Shown here piece by piece: positions 17,837-26,036 of a stretch of 64,000 nucleotides of DNA (the first letter of the stretch is position 1; each line of letters starts with the position of its first letter). The notes beneath the pieces are model-generated. The model was given only the letters and a program-made list of their open reading frames with translations, ran no database searches and had not been told where the DNA came from. This stretch comes from Mycobacterium sp. 852014-50255_SCH5639931. GTDB lineage: Bacteria; Actinomycetota; Actinomycetes; Mycobacteriales; Mycobacteriaceae. The DNA lies in contig NZ_LZSV01000024.1 of the NCBI RefSeq assembly GCF_001665605.1, positions 124,001 to 188,000 on the forward strand, in the 5' to 3' direction. The position numbers were made by a program, and so were the translations under genes.

Positions 17837-18697
17837 CTAGCGCGAGAGAAACGCCAGCACGGTGCTCTCGAACGCCTCCCGGGCTTCGATCATCGCCCAG
17901 TGGCCGGAGTTGGGGAAGATGTGCAGCTCCGCGTTGGGGATGGTGCGCATCGGGATGAGCGCCATGTCCGGCGGGCTTACCCGATCGTCGCGTCCCCATG
18001 TCAGCAGGGTGGGCGCGGTCAACTTGTGCATGACGGCCCATGGCAGCGGGCGGTCGGAGGCGGCCATCGCGGCGTTCATGGCGGCGAAGGCCGCCTTCCC
18101 GTACATGCGGCGCGCGGCGGCCAGCGTGGCCGGGTCGGTGGCCAGCTCCCAGCGTTCCTCGACGAGTTCCTCGGTGATCAGCGCCTGGTCGTAGACCATC
18201 GACTTGAGCCAGTCCACCAGCCGCTGGCGGGTTGGGTCCTCGACGAACTCCTGCAGCAGCCGGATGCCCTCGCTGGGGCTCGGGCTGAAGATGTTGGTCC
18301 CGATGCCGCCGATGGTCACCAACCGGTGGACGCGGTCCGCGTTGTGGGTGGCGAAGTTGATGCCGACGCCGCCACCCATCGAGTTCCCGACAATGTGCAC
18401 CCGCTGGACACCGAGCGCGTCCAGGAACGGTGACACGGTGCCGAAGGCGGTGACCATCGGGTGGCCGCCGAAATCGTCGCTGACGCCGAAGCCGGGGAAC
18501 TCCAGGATCAGGCAGCGGAACCGCTCGGCGAACGCGGGCAGTATGCCGCGGAAGTTGCGCCACCCTGTGACGCCCGGTCCCGAGCCGTGCAGGAACAGCA
18601 ACACCGGAGCGGATTCCGGGCCGCTGTCGTAGTAGCGCAAAGCGCCCTTGGGAGTGCTGATTTCGCGCAGGTCCTGCTGCGTAACGGTGTCTGCCAC
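17837..18697 (-). CDS. Alpha/beta hydrolase, HsaD/BphD-like C-C hydrolase
   Basis: 286 residues, near the length of HsaD. It has the oxyanion-hole segment LHGSGPGVTGW, nucleophile elbow GNSMGGG (Ser106), the acid in WGRDDRVSP and His in NSGHWAMIE. The cap region (INLFxPxPxEG-like segment, MVYDQALITEELVEERWELA) matches meta-cleavage product hydrolases closely. Expected to hydrolyse the ring-fission product of an extradiol dioxygenase, supplying the step after the HsaC-like enzyme at 6754-7662. The GTG at 18697 has AAGG eight bases upstream; a GTG at 18706 is also in frame. Downstream of, and on the same strand as, the WS/DGAT gene. Confidence 0.9.
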   Translation of the reverse strand: MADTVTQQDLREISTPKGALRYYDSGPESAPVLLFLHGSGPGVTGWRNFRGILPAFAERFRCLILEFPGFGVSDDFGGHPMVTAFGTVSPFLDALGVQRVHIVGNSMGGGVGINFATHNADRVHRLVTIGGIGTNIFSPSPSEGIRLLQEFVEDPTRQRLVDWLKSMVYDQALITEELVEERWELATDPATLAAARRMYGKAAFAAMNAAMAASDRPLPWAVMHKLTAPTLLTWGRDDRVSPPDMALIPMRTIPNAELHIFPNSGHWAMIEAREAFESTVLAFLSR

Positions 18698-18747
18698 GGG
18701 TGTCACCTTGCCATGCCACGGCGGCGTGGCCCTACAGGGTTGGTGGC

Positions 18748-20139
18748 TCAGGCCTGGTCGTGCCTGGGCTCGCTGCAATTGAGCAGCTCTTTGAGCGCCG
18801 CGGGAAACGCATCGGCGAGGTCCCAGAGGTCGGCAACCAGGTCGGGGCAGGAGATGAGGCCGACGCCGAGTCGGCCGTGGAGCGACATGACGGTGACGTT
18901 GAGTCCGGCACCGGCGATGATCGGGCCGAGCGGATACATGGCGTCGACCCGGCAGCCCATGAAGTAGAGCTGTTCCTGCGGCCCGGGCACGTTGGACAGC
19001 ACCAGGTTGTGCGGCGGCTTGTCGGGCAGCGGGATACGGGGCAGCAGCTTCATCGCGGCGCCGAACATGGTCTGGCCGGCCACCTGCGTCCAGTCCTGCA
19101 GCAGGCTGGAACCCATGGCGGCGGCATGGTCCTTGGCCGCGGCATTGCTCTGCGCGATGCTGCTCAGCCGTTCGGCCGGATCGTCGATGTGGGTTTCGAG
19201 CCGGCAGAGCATCCAGGTGGTCTGGTTGCGGCCCGGCCGGTCGGATTTGCCCCGCACCGAGACCGGCACGCTGGCCACCATCGGGCTGTCCGATAGTTCG
19301 TTGCGGTCCAAGAAGAACTGTCGAAGCGCCCCCGCGCACAGCGCCGTCACCACATCATTGATCGTGACTCCGAACCTGTTCTTGACTTTCTTGAGGTCCT
19401 CGAGGTCAAGCGTCGTCAAGGCGACGTTTCGGCGCCGGGTGAACGGACCGTTGAACGCCGTGGGCGGCGCTGCGAAGGGGGCTGCCATCGTGTGCCCGCC
19501 GCCGCTGGCGCGGAGCATCGTTTGCGCCAGCGTCAGGGCGGTTGCCGGCACCACTTTGGCAAGGCGCCACGGCCGCAACGCGGCCCCGATGAGGCCGGAC
19601 GCCGCGATCTGAAGGGGATGCGCCGCGCCCGCGCGGGCGGCGGGTTCGGGCGCCGGGGCGTCAGGCGCGGTGCTGCACAACTGGGCCATCAGGTTGGCCC
19701 CGCCGATCCCGTCGATCACGGCGTGGTGGGCCTTGAGGACGACCGACAGCGCGTCGCCGTGCAGGCCCTCGATCACCCACATCTCCCACAGCGGGCGATC
19801 ACGGTCCAGCGCAAGCCCGGCGACGTGCCCGCAGATCTCCGCTAACTCCCGGGATCCCCCGGGCGCCGGCAGGGCCACCCGGTGGAGATGCCGCGCCAGG
19901 TCGAAACCGTCGTCGTCCACCCAGACCGGGTGGTCGAAGTTCAGCTGGTTGTCGGCCAGCTTGAGGCGGAATTCCGGCACCGCGTCCACCCGCGCCGACA
20001 GCGCCTCGCGAAATCGGCCGAAGGTGTAGCCCCCGGGCAAGTCACCGGGGTCCAGCTCCAACACGCAGCAAACATTCAACGGCTGCTTCGGGGATTCCAG
20101 GTACAGAAAGAACGCGTCTAATCCACTCAGTCGTTGCAT
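18748..20139 (-). CDS. Wax ester synthase / diacylglycerol acyltransferase (WS/DGAT)
   Basis: 463 residues with the catalytic HHxxxDG motif in KAHHAVIDGIGG and the C-terminal landmarks of the family (NLVLSNVPGPQEQLYFMG, then YPLGPIIAGAGLNVTVMS). It makes triacylglycerol or wax ester from acyl-CoA, usually at the membrane face. The start giving MQRLSGLDAFFLYLE is the canonical family N-terminus; an ATG nine codons upstream is possible. Mycobacteria carry many such genes. Clustered TGACC/GGTCA half-sites lie just upstream. The HsaD-like gene follows 50 bases downstream and may be cotranscribed. Confidence 0.93.
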   Translation of the reverse strand: MQRLSGLDAFFLYLESPKQPLNVCCVLELDPGDLPGGYTFGRFREALSARVDAVPEFRLKLADNQLNFDHPVWVDDDGFDLARHLHRVALPAPGGSRELAEICGHVAGLALDRDRPLWEMWVIEGLHGDALSVVLKAHHAVIDGIGGANLMAQLCSTAPDAPAPEPAARAGAAHPLQIAASGLIGAALRPWRLAKVVPATALTLAQTMLRASGGGHTMAAPFAAPPTAFNGPFTRRRNVALTTLDLEDLKKVKNRFGVTINDVVTALCAGALRQFFLDRNELSDSPMVASVPVSVRGKSDRPGRNQTTWMLCRLETHIDDPAERLSSIAQSNAAAKDHAAAMGSSLLQDWTQVAGQTMFGAAMKLLPRIPLPDKPPHNLVLSNVPGPQEQLYFMGCRVDAMYPLGPIIAGAGLNVTVMSLHGRLGVGLISCPDLVADLWDLADAFPAALKELLNCSEPRHDQA

Positions 20140-20165
20140 TTTCGCTCGTCTCGATTGTGCAGCCA

Positions 20166-20185
20166 TGACCGCTGGTCACGTGACC
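20166..20185. promoter_or_regulatory. Overlapping palindromes upstream of WS/DGAT gene
   Basis: TGACCGCTGGTCACGTGACC: the inverted pair TGACC-GCT-GGTCA overlaps a perfect 12-base palindrome GGTCACGTGACC (20174-20185). It lies 27-46 bases before the ATG at 20139, a position suited to an operator. The binding protein is unknown. Confidence 0.5.
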
Positions 20186-20337
20186 TGCGCTCAACCCGGG
20201 CCCCACCGGGGAACGCAATCACGGTTGACTGCAATCTCTAGGTGTGATTCCTATCTGTAGCCGTTGAGCGGTCTGCGGCAAACATTTGAGCAAGACATTC
20301 AACGAAATTGCCACCGACGTTCATCTCGGCGCAGGAC

Positions 20338-20787
20338 TCAGTCGCCGCGAGACTGCCCTGCCATGGTCGACCCGGGCGCCGCCCAGTCGGTCGACACCTT
20401 GCGATGCTTGATCAGCCAGGCGTCACCGTGGGGCACCAGGGTGTCGCGATAACGACCGAAATGGTCGAGGCCGATGTTGGTGAGCACGGTGAAGTACGAC
20501 GAGACCTGCGCCTGATCGGCATCGAGCGCGGTGAACAGCACGTTGGTGAGGTTGTGCCGGACGACGGGCTTGACGCGGGTGCCGGCGGCGACGTTCCCGG
20601 TGATGCCGCCGAGGAAGGTGATGATCGCGGATCGGCCGCGCAACGGCTCGAATCCGCGTATCTCGAGGACGCCGTCTGGGCAGAAGGTCTCCGCAAGACC
20701 CTCGAGGCGGCCCGCGTCACCGGACCAGTTGTATCGCGCCAACGTCTCGCGGATTCGCTCACGGGCGACCAGTTCCCACGTCTCCAC
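20338..20787 (-). CDS. SnoaL-like (NTF2 fold) protein
   Basis: 149 residues with the SnoaL-like_4 pattern: helix ETLARYNWSGDAGRLEG, FCPDGVLEIRG, and strands around HNLTNVLFTALDADQAQVSSYF. Many mycobacterial paralogues sit in lipid and steroid catabolic clusters; activity is unproven. It is divergent from the transglutaminase-like gene, with about 75 bases between them. About 150 bases downstream begins the regulatory region of the WS/DGAT gene on the same strand. Confidence 0.8.
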   Translation of the reverse strand: METWELVARERIRETLARYNWSGDAGRLEGLAETFCPDGVLEIRGFEPLRGRSAIITFLGGITGNVAAGTRVKPVVRHNLTNVLFTALDADQAQVSSYFTVLTNIGLDHFGRYRDTLVPHGDAWLIKHRKVSTDWAAPGSTMAGQSRGD

Positions 20788-20851
20788 CGTCGTGACTCCT
20801 CGCCAGGAGCGCTCTCGCGCTGCGTATCGCCGGGTCTTTGTGTTGGATGAC

Positions 20852-20857
20852 TAGCGT
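20852..20857 (+). promoter_or_regulatory. -10 element of a probable leaderless transcript (transglutaminase-like gene)
   Basis: TAGCGT followed by six bases and the GTG at 20864; no Shine-Dalgarno sequence is evident, consistent with a leaderless mRNA. Confidence 0.5.
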
Positions 20858-20863
20858 AGGCAG

Positions 20864-21706
20864 GTGGCGAGCAAGCAGGGGGCGGTCATTACAACAAGCG
20901 ATCTCACACGTGTCGTCGGCGCCGACATCGAAGTCGAGGTGACGGCGCCGACGACCCTGGAATTCCAGGTCACGGTGGCCCAGCAGCCGGGTATCGACGT
21001 CAGCGAGTCGCTGGCGATCACCTTGGACGGCAAGCCAATTCAGCCGCGCGAGATCGTCGGTGAGCACGGCACCAGGATCCATTCCATCGAGGTCGAAACC
21101 GGGACCGTCACGCTTTCGTACTCTGCAACGGTGGTCGGACAAGCTGAGCCCCCGCCGGTGCGCGACATCGACTTGATCACCTATCTGCGCCCGAGCCGGT
21201 ACGCGGAGGCCGACAAATTCTTCGGCTTCGCCGCCACAGAATTCCAGCAGTATGCGACCTCGGAGATGCTGCTCGAAAGGGTCTCGTCGTGGGTGGGTAC
21301 GCGCCTGAATTACGTTCCCGGCTCCAGTGATCCGATCGACGGGGCCACCGACACGTTGCTGGCGGGCGCCGGGGTGTGCCGTGACTACGCCCACCTGGTG
21401 ATCGCATTGCTGCGCGCGCTGAACGTCCCCGCCCGGCTGGTGGCGGTCTACGCGCCGGGATGTCAGCCGATGGATTTCCACGCGGTGGCCGAGGCATTCG
21501 TCGACGGCGCCTGGCGTGTGGTCGACGCGACGTGCCTGTCGCCGCGGCAGTCGATGGTGCGGATCGCCACCGGTCGTGATGCCGCCGACACGGCGTTCCT
21601 GGACAACCACAAGGGTGCCATCACGTTGAACTACGCGACGGTCACCGCGGTGGTGGACGGAGAGCTACCCAAGGATTCGGTCGATCAACTGGTGACCCTT
21701 TGGTAG
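20864..21706 (+). CDS. Transglutaminase-like cysteine protease-fold protein
   Basis: 280 residues. The C-terminal half is a transglutaminase core with the triad Cys172 (GAGVCRDYAH), His206 (MDFHAVAEAF) and Asp221 (VVDATCL). The N-terminal half is a beta-rich domain like the bacterial transglutaminase N-terminal domain. No signal peptide, so it is probably cytosolic. Such proteins often have amidase or peptidase rather than crosslinking activity and are linked in some actinobacteria to circularly permuted ATP-grasp partners; none is present here. The GTG start is supported by the -10 element six bases upstream. Confidence 0.88.
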   Translation: MASKQGAVITTSDLTRVVGADIEVEVTAPTTLEFQVTVAQQPGIDVSESLAITLDGKPIQPREIVGEHGTRIHSIEVETGTVTLSYSATVVGQAEPPPVRDIDLITYLRPSRYAEADKFFGFAATEFQQYATSEMLLERVSSWVGTRLNYVPGSSDPIDGATDTLLAGAGVCRDYAHLVIALLRALNVPARLVAVYAPGCQPMDFHAVAEAFVDGAWRVVDATCLSPRQSMVRIATGRDAADTAFLDNHKGAITLNYATVTAVVDGELPKDSVDQLVTLW

Positions 21707-21719
21707 CGGCTCTGAGAAG

Positions 21720-21902
21720 TCACCTCACGATGTGGGGCCGGAAGCCTTGTGGGGCGGCCGGTGTCACGCCATTGAGATCGAAGACGGCGATCAGGGCCCG
21801 CAGCAGGGCGGGGGACCAGTCCTCGAACGGTTGCGCGTCCAGTCGGCTGAGGACTTCATCTCGCAGATAATCGATGCCCGACGGGTGGCGTTGGTCGCTC
21901 AA
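21720..21902 (-). CDS. Small hypothetical protein (60 aa)
   Basis: A 60-residue ORF beginning with TTG at 21902, preceded by a strong ribosome site (GGAAGGGAG) eight bases away. The predicted protein is helical (YLRDEVLSRLDAQPF, then ALLRALIAVFDLNGV) with no Cys and no membrane segment. It lies tail-to-tail with the transglutaminase-like gene, only 13 bases apart. The ribosome site and even codon composition argue it is real. I do not recognise a family. Confidence 0.55.
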   Translation of the reverse strand: MSDQRHPSGIDYLRDEVLSRLDAQPFEDWSPALLRALIAVFDLNGVTPAAPQGFRPHIVR

Positions 21903-22086
21903 CGCGCCAGCTCCCTTCCCGAAGACCTACTGCGTCGACGCTAGGGCCGGGGCGTCGCGCTTGTACAGCTGACTGGTCAAACTCAAATGTGTTTCAAGGG
22001 ACGCCCCACGCACCACCAACCCGCCATCCGTTCATGCTTATTCCGCACACGGGAATGAATCCCGGCCCGGGGCCGTCACATCACGC

Positions 22087-22512
22087 ATGAAACTGAACGA
22101 CGCCGCCCGCGATCTGATCGGCAAGGGTGCCGACGCCACCCTGGTCACCCTCAACCCCGACGGCAGCCCCCAGGTCAGCCTGGTCTGGGTCGCTCTGCAG
22201 TCGACGCCCGACGGAGACGAACTCGTCACCGCGCACCTCGCCGCCCACAAGAAGGTTCGCAATGTCCGTAACGACCCGCGGGTGGCCGTCACCATCGTGT
22301 CGCTCGACGAGCCGAGCGCGGGGATGCGGCCGTACCTCTCGATCACCGGCACGGCACGAATCGTCGAGGGCGGCGCGCCCGAGCTTCTCGAGGAGCTCAA
22401 CCCGATCCTCGGGGACCCGAACATGAAATTCCCGCCGGACGGCGCGCCGCCCGGGTTCCTGACCCGCATCCGCATCGAAAAGGCCGGCGGCATCGGCCCC
22501 TGGGCGTCCTGA
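22087..22512 (+). CDS. PPOX-class F420-dependent oxidoreductase / pyridoxamine-oxidase fold protein
   Basis: 141 residues with the split beta-barrel pattern of the PPOX/FDOR-B families: ATLVTLNPDGSPQVSLVWV, AHLAAHKKVRNVRNDPRVAV and SITGTARIVEGG. Mycobacterial members reduce substrates with F420H2 or bind flavin. No regulatory site is clear in the roughly 180 bases upstream; the CGGGA/TCCCG inverted repeat there is short. It reads toward the molybdopterin oxidoreductase 48 bases downstream, which appears to have its own promoter. Confidence 0.88.
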   Translation: MKLNDAARDLIGKGADATLVTLNPDGSPQVSLVWVALQSTPDGDELVTAHLAAHKKVRNVRNDPRVAVTIVSLDEPSAGMRPYLSITGTARIVEGGAPELLEELNPILGDPNMKFPPDGAPPGFLTRIRIEKAGGIGPWAS

Positions 22513-22548
22513 CCCGGATCGCCACTTCCGCGACGGTCGGTAGCGGAA

Positions 22549-22554
22549 TACAGT
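22549..22554 (+). promoter_or_regulatory. -10 element of a probable leaderless transcript (molybdopterin oxidoreductase)
   Basis: TACAGT followed by six bases and the GTG at 22561; no ribosome site is present, so a leaderless start is likely. Confidence 0.5.
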
Positions 22555-22560
22555 GGGTGG

Positions 22561-24795
22561 GTGACGACGGGCGAAGACGGCAGGCATCTGCGCACCTGCC
22601 CCCTGTGTGAAGCCATGTGCGGCTTGGAGATTCAGGTCGACGGTGGCAGGGTCACCAGCATCCGGGGAAACCGCGACGACGTGTGGAGCCGCGGACACAT
22701 CTGCCCCAAGGGCGTCTCACTTGCGGCGCTCCACGACGACCCGGACCGCATCCGCCGGCCCATGATCAAGGTCGACGGCCAGTGGCAGGAGGTCAGCTGG
22801 GACGCCGCGTTCCGCCGCTGCACCGAATTGCTGACGCCGGTGATCGAGAAGTATGGAATCGGGGCGGTCACCGCCTACACCGGCAACCCGCTGGCGCACT
22901 CGTTTTCACTGGCCCGGTACGCGGGTGTGCTGATGGGCATGTCCGGCATGCCGATCACGTATTCACCGGGGACGGTCGACCAGTGGCCCAAAAACCTGTC
23001 GTCGCACCTGATGTACGGCCTTTGGTGGAACTTCCCGGTGCCCGACATCGAACGCACCGACCTGATGGTGATCATGGGCGCCAACCCCGCCGCGTCGCAA
23101 GGTTCCTTGCTGGCTGCGCCCGATGTGATGGGTCTGATCGACCGGATCCGCAAGCGCGGCAAGGTGATCGTGATCGACCCGGTGCGCACGCAGACCGCGG
23201 CGCGCGCCGACGAGTGGCTTCCCATCGTGCCCGGGACCGATGCCGCGCTGCTGCTGGCCGTGGCGCACACGCTGTTTGACGAGGGCCTGATCGATCCCGC
23301 GCCACACGTCGACGGTGTTGACACGATGCGCCGGGTCGCCGCGGAGTGGCCGCCGGACCGGGTCAGCGCCGTCACCGGCATCGACGAGGACCGCATCCGG
23401 CTCTTGGCCCGCGAGCTCGCCGGCACCGAAAAGGCGGTGGTGTACGGCCGAATCGGTCTGTGCAATCAGGAGTTTGGCAGCCTCGCCAGCTGGCTGGTCG
23501 ACGTCATCAACATCTTGACCGGCCATTTCGACGTTGCCGGGGGAGCGATGTTCCCCAAGCCGGCGGCCTGGTCGATCACCACGCAACCGCTGCCCGGCCT
23601 GGAAGGCGGCCTCCCGGAATTCGGCCGCTGGCACACCCGCGTGCGCGGGGCAAAGGAAGTGCTCGGCCAGGCGCCGGTGTCCTGCATGGCCGAAGAGATC
23701 GCCACCCCGGGCGAAGGACAGCTCAAGGCCCTCATCACCGTCGCCGGCAACCCGGTGTTGTCCACCCCCGGCGGCGACAAGCTCGACGAAGTCCTGCCGA
23801 TGCTGGAAGCGATGATCTCCGTTGACCTTTGGCTCAACGAGACGACGCGGCACGCCGATGTGATCTTGCCGGGCCTATCCCCGCTTGAACAACCCCACCA
23901 CGACGACCTGATCCTGCTTTTTGCGATCCACAGCATCGCGAATTACTCGGCGCCGGTGTTCGATCCGGGGGATCGCCCACACGAATGGGAGATCCTGATC
24001 CGGCTGACCGGCCTGTGCACTGGCACGCCGGCCGAAGATGTCGATGTCACGGCCATCGACGACGGCTTCTTCGATTACCTGGCTTTCACCCGCGGCGTCG
24101 ACGGGGCGGAGATCCGCAAGCTCTACGACCGGGGCGGCCCCGAGCGCATGCTGGACCTCACGCTGCGAACCGGACCCTTCGGGGACCAGTACGGGAAAAA
24201 CCCGGGCGGGCTCACGCTGGACCTACTGAAGGCCAATCCGAACGGCATCGACTTCGGCCCGATGGTCCCGCAGCTGCCGGACATCCTGGGCACCCCCGAC
24301 AAGAAGATCCGGCTCGCCCCGCAATACCTGCTCGACGACCTGCCCAGGCTGGCCGCCCGGATGGAACGACCGGCCGAGCCGCTCGTTCTGGTGAGCCGCC
24401 GACACCTGCGCTCGAATAACACCTGGCTGCACAACGTGCCGGCGCTGATGAAGGGAAAGGACCGGTGCACTTTGCTGATTCACCTCGATGACGCGGCCCG
24501 CTGCGGCATCGAGGACGGCGATGTCGTCACCGTGAAATCGGCCGCCGGGGAAATCAAAGTGCCGGTCGAGGTCACCGACGCGATCAAACCCGGGGTGGTG
24601 TCGATGCCGCACGGCTGGGGCCATGGCAAGCCGGGGACCCGCATGGCGGTGGCCAACAGCTCCCCGGGCGCCAACACGAATGTGCTTTCCCTGCCGACGT
24701 TTATCGACGAGCCGTCCGGCAACGGCGCGCTCAACGGCATCCCGGTGACGATCATCGACGATCAAGCGCGATTCCGGTCCGCGCAAACAATCTAG
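22561..24795 (+). CDS. Molybdopterin (bis-MGD) oxidoreductase, formate dehydrogenase/nitrate reductase family
   Basis: 744 residues. The N-terminus binds a 4Fe-4S cluster through Cys13, Cys16, Cys20 and Cys48 (CPLCEAMC and ICPKG). There follow molybdopterin oxidoreductase domain segments (TDLMVIMGANPAAS, VIVIDPVRTQTAARAD) and the C-terminal dinucleotide-binding domain (RSNNTWLHNVPAL, then MPHGWGHGKPGTRMAVAN). No Tat signal, so it is cytosolic. It resembles M. tuberculosis Rv0197-type enzymes of similar length. No dedicated electron-transfer subunit is encoded beside it. The substrate is unknown. Confidence 0.88.
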   Translation: MTTGEDGRHLRTCPLCEAMCGLEIQVDGGRVTSIRGNRDDVWSRGHICPKGVSLAALHDDPDRIRRPMIKVDGQWQEVSWDAAFRRCTELLTPVIEKYGIGAVTAYTGNPLAHSFSLARYAGVLMGMSGMPITYSPGTVDQWPKNLSSHLMYGLWWNFPVPDIERTDLMVIMGANPAASQGSLLAAPDVMGLIDRIRKRGKVIVIDPVRTQTAARADEWLPIVPGTDAALLLAVAHTLFDEGLIDPAPHVDGVDTMRRVAAEWPPDRVSAVTGIDEDRIRLLARELAGTEKAVVYGRIGLCNQEFGSLASWLVDVINILTGHFDVAGGAMFPKPAAWSITTQPLPGLEGGLPEFGRWHTRVRGAKEVLGQAPVSCMAEEIATPGEGQLKALITVAGNPVLSTPGGDKLDEVLPMLEAMISVDLWLNETTRHADVILPGLSPLEQPHHDDLILLFAIHSIANYSAPVFDPGDRPHEWEILIRLTGLCTGTPAEDVDVTAIDDGFFDYLAFTRGVDGAEIRKLYDRGGPERMLDLTLRTGPFGDQYGKNPGGLTLDLLKANPNGIDFGPMVPQLPDILGTPDKKIRLAPQYLLDDLPRLAARMERPAEPLVLVSRRHLRSNNTWLHNVPALMKGKDRCTLLIHLDDAARCGIEDGDVVTVKSAAGEIKVPVEVTDAIKPGVVSMPHGWGHGKPGTRMAVANSSPGANTNVLSLPTFIDEPSGNGALNGIPVTIIDDQARFRSAQTI

Positions 24796-24855
24796 GCGCG
24801 TGGGTCCGCTGCCCCGGCTTCCCTCTCGCTTGGTTAACCCTAAGTGCAGGACTGT

Positions 24856-24889
24856 GGTTCATCTCACCTGGATGACACTCCGATGAACC
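24856..24889. promoter_or_regulatory. Inverted repeat upstream of type III PKS gene
   Basis: GGTTCATC (24856-24863) and GATGAACC (24882-24889), perfect 8-base arms with an 18-base spacer, centred about 45 bases before the ATG at 24919. It could be an operator spanning the promoter. Confidence 0.4.
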
Positions 24890-24918
24890 GTTGAGCGGAG
24901 CCCGTCGTCGGATTAGGC

Positions 24919-26025
24919 ATGACTGCAACATCGCATCTCACATCCCCATCGTGGGCCGTCCAGCGTGGCGTCGGCGCGCCGCACATCGCCGGCGCCGCGG
25001 TGGCCTTCACCTCGCACCGCTACGACCAGGACGAAGTCGCCCGCGAGCTAACCGAATTCGCCGACCCGCGGTTTATGCGCTTCGCGCAGACGACGGGGGT
25101 CGATCACCGCAGCCTCGCGCTGCCGCTCTCGCGTTACCCACGGCTGAGTGGCTTCACCGAAGCGAACGATGCCTATCTCGAGGTCGCCGTCGACCTCGGC
25201 GAACGCGCCATTCGTTCGGCGTTGGCCGAGGCGGACATCGAACCACACGAGGTGGACACCATCGTGATGGTGTCCAGCACCGGCATCGCGGTGCCCACCA
25301 TCGACGCGCGGCTGATGACCCGAATCGGGCTGCGGCCCAATGTCAAACGGGTCCCGCTGTTCGGCCTGGGTTGTGTTGCCGGGGCCGCCGGGATGGCGCG
25401 TGTGCACGACTATCTGCATGGCTACCCCGGTCACGTGGCCGTGCTCCTGTCGGTGGAGCTGTGTTCCCTCACGCTGCAGCGTGACGACACCTCAATTCCC
25501 GCCCTCATCGGTGTGTCGTTGTTCGGGGACGGCGCCGCGGCCGTGGTCGCCACGGGCGCCGACCGAATTCCCCCGGGCCGCAACGGCCGCCGAGCCCCGC
25601 GCATCCTCGGGACCCGCAGTGCCGTGGTTCCGGAGACGGTCGACGTCATGGGCTGGAACGTAGGATCGAGCGGGTTTCAACTGGTGATGTCGCGCGACGT
25701 GCCGAAGATGGCCGACACCTACTTACGGGAAGAGGTCGACGGTTTCCTTTCCGACCACGGCTTGTCGCTCGCGGACGTCTCTGCCTGGGTGTGTCATCCC
25801 GGCGGCCCGAAAGTCCTCGACTCGATCGAGGACACACTGTCGTTATCGCCGGAGGCGTTGATCCACAGCCGAAACTCCATGCGCGACAACGGCAATATCT
25901 CCTCGGCATCCGTGCTCGACGTGCTGCGCCGGACCGTCGCGGAGCCGCCGGCCGAAGGAACCTTCGGGGTCATGCTGGCGATGGGTCCGGGCTTCAGCTT
26001 CGAGCTGCTGCTGCTGCAGTGGTGA
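24919..26025 (+). CDS. Type III polyketide synthase (chalcone synthase-like)
   Basis: 368 residues with the full catalytic triad: Cys152 in GLGCVAGAAG, His293 in CHPGGPKV and Asn326 in DNGNISSASV, plus the C-terminal GFG-like loop MGPGFSFELLLLQW. It would extend an acyl-CoA starter with malonyl-CoA to give an alkylpyrone or alkylresorcinol. M. tuberculosis PKS10, PKS11 and PKS18 are relatives. The next gene encodes an ICMT-type methyltransferase, the pairing found for Streptomyces SrsA-SrsB and Bacillus BpsA-BpsB, where the second enzyme O-methylates the polyketide. No monooxygenase of the SrsC type follows. The upstream 120 bases hold an inverted repeat. Confidence 0.93.
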   Translation: MTATSHLTSPSWAVQRGVGAPHIAGAAVAFTSHRYDQDEVARELTEFADPRFMRFAQTTGVDHRSLALPLSRYPRLSGFTEANDAYLEVAVDLGERAIRSALAEADIEPHEVDTIVMVSSTGIAVPTIDARLMTRIGLRPNVKRVPLFGLGCVAGAAGMARVHDYLHGYPGHVAVLLSVELCSLTLQRDDTSIPALIGVSLFGDGAAAVVATGADRIPPGRNGRRAPRILGTRSAVVPETVDVMGWNVGSSGFQLVMSRDVPKMADTYLREEVDGFLSDHGLSLADVSAWVCHPGGPKVLDSIEDTLSLSPEALIHSRNSMRDNGNISSASVLDVLRRTVAEPPAEGTFGVMLAMGPGFSFELLLLQW

Positions 26026-26036
26026 GGGGCGAGGCC

